Origin: Sphingomonadales bacterium
GTDB taxonomy: Bacteria > Pseudomonadota > Alphaproteobacteria > Sphingomonadales > Sphingomonadaceae
NCBI GenBank assembly: GCA_027486275.1
Contig: JAIXPM010000265.1
Location: forward strand, 1-64,000
Direction: 5' to 3'
Length of the DNA: 64,000 bases
How positions within the stretch are numbered: the stretch's first letter is position 1; the number at the start of each line of letters is the position of its first letter. Positions 61,528 to 64,000 of this stretch are shown here, one piece after another. The translations under genes and the position numbers were made by a program. The notes under the pieces are model-generated. The model had not been told where the DNA came from and did no database searches. It saw only the letters and a list, made by a program, of their open reading frames with translations.

Positions 61528-61685
61528 AGCCCCCCGGCGGATATCAGCAGCATAAATGCGTCATGGCGGGCTTTGGCGGCAAGTCGCGGCCATGATGCCG
61601 CGCGGTCTGTTCTTGTTTTGAGCATGCCAAACGGGGACACGCATCGCGAGAAGGAGACTGCGACAACAGATAATGGGCCAAAGCG

Positions 61686-61994
61686 TTACTCACACCCGAT
61701 ACCGTCTCCATCGGCATCGAGGTGGCGGGCATAGCCGGGCTGACCCCGTCGAATTGGCGCTGCACCTGCGACGCGAACGGCACTGCAGCTAGCATAATCG
61801 ACGTCATTTGCCGCCGCGCGGGCTCCAGGCGACATAGCAGGAGTTGCAGAAACTAACCTGTTTACGCCTTGCTCGGGCTTGTCGGCCGCTGGGAAGAGAA
61901 GCGTGGTTCCCCCGAAACCGAGCGTCAGACCCATCGCAGCTGCTGCAATGCGGCCGAAGTATTGGTTCTGCCCTGCCTGTTGTGCGCTCGACAT
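61686..61994 (-). CDS. Excalibur-domain exported protein
   Basis: 102 residues from ATG 61994. A hydrophobic segment (GRIAAAAMGLTLGFGGTTLLF, about 14-34) anchors or exports it. The C-terminus reads YASCSAVRVAGAAPIRRGQPGYARHLDADGDGIGCE, the calcium-binding Excalibur motif DxDxDGxxCE with its first Cys in SCSAVR. Such domains are common in extracellular nuclease-like proteins, and a thermonuclease gene lies at the window end. The gene is alone on the minus strand and diverges from the LuxR-type gene by 84 bp. Confidence 0.8.
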   Translation of the reverse strand: MSSAQQAGQNQYFGRIAAAAMGLTLGFGGTTLLFPAADKPEQGVNRLVSATPAMSPGARAAANDVDYASCSAVRVAGAAPIRRGQPGYARHLDADGDGIGCE

Positions 61995-62078
61995 TGTGGC
62001 CCCCAATTACCATTCAGTGGTAATAGTAGGACATAAGGTGCATGTTCGGCGAGGGGCTAAAGGAGCACGACTGTTCTT

Positions 62079-62606
62079 GTGACGCGGGGCAATGACGATG
62101 CTGTCGAGAAACTGACCGAGGCGCAGCGCGAGGCGTTACGCCTTGTTATGGCCGGCTACCAGTCGAAGGAAATCGCACGCGAACTCGGGATTGGAGTCGA
62201 TGCCGTCAACAAGCGCCTTGCTGCCGCAAAAACGGTCCTCGGCGCTTCCACCCGTTTTGCTGCTGCGCGTCAGCTCACTGCCTTTGAAGCCCGCGAGGGT
62301 TCCCATTCGCTTGTAAGCCATTCGTTGGCCGTTGAGGCTGATGCCATCGCTGGCCCACCCTTTGCTCCATCGACAGACGAGGGATGGGGCGATGAACAGC
62401 CAAGGCGTGACCATAGGGTCCAAGAAACGGGCGGCGAGTATGTCGTCTCAGGGCACGCGGCCGATCTCAGAAATGCGGCCACCGATCGGGGCGCAGTCGT
62501 CAGCAACGGTGCCTTCGGTGCGCGATTGCTGTTTGCCACACCCTTGCGTGTCTTCCTCATCACGCTCGTCATCGGTTCCATCGGAGCGCTCTTCCTCCGC
62601 TCATGA
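62079..62606 (+). CDS. LuxR-type HTH protein with C-terminal membrane helix
   Basis: 175 residues from a GTG. The first 60 residues (LTEAQREALRLVMAGYQSKEIARELGIGVDAVNKRLAAAKTVLG) form a GerE/LuxR HTH. There is no receiver or ligand domain. A linker with low complexity (about 70-140) leads to one membrane helix at the end (LRVFLITLVIGSIGALFL). This HTH-linker-helix layout is common in sphingomonads for short regulators. It is divergent from the Excalibur gene. Its target is unknown. Confidence 0.75.
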   Translation: MTRGNDDAVEKLTEAQREALRLVMAGYQSKEIARELGIGVDAVNKRLAAAKTVLGASTRFAAARQLTAFEAREGSHSLVSHSLAVEADAIAGPPFAPSTDEGWGDEQPRRDHRVQETGGEYVVSGHAADLRNAATDRGAVVSNGAFGARLLFATPLRVFLITLVIGSIGALFLRS

Positions 62607-62664
62607 TGGCGACACTCAGCGCTTCTGGAAGCGCTGGCCGTCAGCCACCGAAACAAGCGCTGCG

Positions 62665-63291
62665 ATGTTGCAAATGGCGCCGGTACGTGACACCGGCCGC
62701 GCAATCCTCAGCAGTCTGCTGTCGACGTTGCATCCTGGACAAGCCGAAGACGCAGCCGATGCACTTTTCACAGAGTTCGGCTCGCTTTCTCGGGTGCTTG
62801 CAGCCGGCAAGGATGCCCAGGCCCGTGTGCTCGGCGAACAGCACAGCATCATGGACTGTCTTTCGTTGGTCCGCGAAGCGATGCTCCATGCTCTGGCGAC
62901 TGACATTTCGACTTCACCGCTTCTCGATAGTACCGAGGCCGTTGCCGGTTATCTTCATGTTGCGATAGCGTATGAGCTGCGCGAGCATGTCCGGGTCCTG
63001 TTCCTGGATAACAGGCATCATCTCATCCGCGACGAGGCGGTGAGCAGCGGCAGTGTTGCTTCGGCTGAAATCCATCCGCGCGAGGTTATGCGGCGCGCCC
63101 TCGAGCTTGGTGCGACCGGTCTCATCCTCGCGCACAACCATCCAAGCGGGAACCCCGAACCGTCACGGGACGACATCATCATGACGCGAGCGGTCATAGA
63201 GGCTGGACGAACGTTGCAGGTTCGGGTGCTCGACCATCTCATTATTGGACGTCATGGCTTTGTCAGTATGCGCGCTCAGGGCTTCATCTAG
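62665..63291 (+). CDS. radC: RadC-family JAB/MPN-domain protein
   Basis: 208 residues from ATG 62665; earlier in-frame codons overlap the LuxR-type gene. The N-terminal helices (DTGRAILSSLLSTLHPGQAEDAADAL) are the short RadC N-part. The JAB domain has VLFLDNRHHLIRDEAVSSGSVASAEIHPREVMRRALEL and the JAMM motif GLILAHNHPSGNPEPSRDD, holding the HxH and the Asp zinc ligands. RadC proteins are frequent on plasmids and islands; their DNA-repair role is uncertain. Complete. Confidence 0.88.
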   Translation: MLQMAPVRDTGRAILSSLLSTLHPGQAEDAADALFTEFGSLSRVLAAGKDAQARVLGEQHSIMDCLSLVREAMLHALATDISTSPLLDSTEAVAGYLHVAIAYELREHVRVLFLDNRHHLIRDEAVSSGSVASAEIHPREVMRRALELGATGLILAHNHPSGNPEPSRDDIIMTRAVIEAGRTLQVRVLDHLIIGRHGFVSMRAQGFI

Positions 63292-63522
63292 ACATTGCGA
63301 GTGAAACTCGCCGTTCAGCCGGAGTACAGTGGTTTCCGACACGCAGGCACTACAGTCAAACCAGCGGAAGAACCCTGAAGCATGAACATTATGTCCTCCA
63401 CATTTGCGGTCTGTTCGACCATCAGGGGATCAGACCAGTTATCCCCCGAGCGCCCCTGCAAGCCTTGCCGAGACTGAATATTGACGAACGGCCCATCATA
63501 TTCCTGGATTCCTGCGCAAATC

Positions 63523-64000
63523 GTGCACGGCCTGCTGATTGTCCTGTTGCTGTTGTCGACGCCGGTCGCAGCCGAAACGCTAACAGGGCGGGTCGTTGGC
63601 GTAACCGATGGCGACACAATCAAACTGCTTGTCGGCGGCCGAAACGAATACAAAGTGCGCCTCGGCGAAATCGATGCTCCGGAAAGCGGACAGCCATTTG
63701 GCCAGAAATCCAAGCGTATGCTGTCCGATCTGGTGTTCAACCGAACCGTTTCCGTGCGGGTCACGGACGTCGACCGTTATGGTCGCTCGGTGGGCGTGAT
63801 CCAGTCCGGCAAGACCAACGTCAACGCCGAAATGGTCAAGCGGGGCGGGGCCTGGGCCTACCGTCGCTACTTGTCCGATCAACGATATCTGTTGTGGGAA
63901 CGTGAAGCGCAACAGGGCCGCCGTGGGTTATGGAACTTGCAGGCTGATCAGATCGTGGCGCCATGGGATTGGCGGGCGTCGCGGCGGAGCGGGCGAGGCG
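63523..64000 (+). CDS. Thermonuclease (SNase) family nuclease, C-terminus outside the window
   Basis: At least 159 residues. From GTG 63523 the chain opens with a signal peptide (HGLLIVLLLLSTPVAAETL). A TTG at 63481 is also in frame but gives a poorer leader. The staphylococcal-nuclease fold shows GRVVGVTDGDTIKLLVGG (metal-site Asp), KVRLGEIDAPESGQPFGQKSK (catalytic Arg and Asp) and DVDRYGRSVGVI (second Arg), then AEMVKRGGAWAYRRY. An exported Ca-dependent nuclease is predicted. The coding frame runs off the window end. Confidence 0.88.
   Translation, partial: MHGLLIVLLLLSTPVAAETLTGRVVGVTDGDTIKLLVGGRNEYKVRLGEIDAPESGQPFGQKSKRMLSDLVFNRTVSVRVTDVDRYGRSVGVIQSGKTNVNAEMVKRGGAWAYRRYLSDQRYLLWEREAQQGRRGLWNLQADQIVAPWDWRASRRSGRG

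Noticed and set aside
61524..61575. Inverted repeat CAAAGCCCCCC / GGCGGGCTTTG near the WYL start
   Set aside because: One mismatch and a 30-base loop overlapping the start codon; it might be an operator for the WYL protein but is not convincing.
1..64000. CRISPR arrays, tRNA and rRNA genes, insertion-sequence ends
   Set aside because: No regularly spaced identical repeats with unique spacers, no tRNA cloverleaf and no transposase motif (DDE or HUH) was seen in any plausible gene.

Overview
The window reads as accessory DNA of a high-GC alphaproteobacterium, most likely a sphingomonad plasmid. Supporting signs are a Rep_3-type initiator with an iteron array, a ParA/ParB system with palindromic parS-like sites, a tyrosine recombinase, a direct-repeat LexA box of the alphaproteobacterial type (GTTC-N7-GTTC), and dense metal-resistance and defence cargo. 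No rRNA, tRNA, ribosomal-protein or core-metabolism genes are visible. The genus is an inference from gene style, not from a search.

Layout. (1) 1-2.9 kb: tail of a copper P-type ATPase followed by small membrane, secreted and ATP-grasp-like proteins. (2) 3.1-18.7 kb: heavy-metal region with a DMT transporter bearing a His-rich tail, a CzcCBA RND efflux operon, a PII-like DUF190 protein, a CDF-like protein, a P1B-4 ATPase with SPC motif, a ZIP transporter, a Fur-like regulator, and a MerR regulator divergent from an SRPBCC-DUF3703 fusion across a classic MerR operator, then YnfA. (3) 18.9-23.4 kb: SOS/mutagenesis block with umuD-umuC, a toxin-antitoxin pair, an SRAP peptidase and dinB. A LexA box sits in the umuD/antitoxin intergenic region. 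(4) 23.5-27.5 kb: replication and partition, with five iterons, rep, parA and parB; two more iteron copies lie in inverted orientation inside parB. (5) 27.6-36.4 kb: tyrosine recombinase, an HTH protein, a GIY-YIG protein and a 1345-residue nuclease-STAND-repeat protein resembling Avs defence proteins. A decayed copy of the HTH gene lies beyond them. (6) 36.5-61.5 kb: defence island with a TerY-P triad (vWA, PP2C, kinase), McrBC, and a four-gene overlapping operon (DUF1998 helicase, SNF2 helicase, Eco57I-type methylase, membrane/GAF protein) trailed by a small ORF and an HNH nuclease. Upstream on the same strand lie a MESH1-like alarmone hydrolase and a WYL regulator. (7) 61.7-64 kb: Excalibur protein, LuxR-type HTH protein, RadC, and a thermonuclease cut by the window edge.

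The most notable points are: a DISARM-like operon in which one 1722-residue protein combines helicase and DUF1998 parts, no PLD gene (drmC) is seen, and an HNH gene lies at the 3' end; an in-frame amber codon that cuts mcrB 68 codons before its ancestral stop, which still overlaps mcrC; and origin iterons embedded in the parB coding sequence. All family assignments come from reading motifs; no database search was run.
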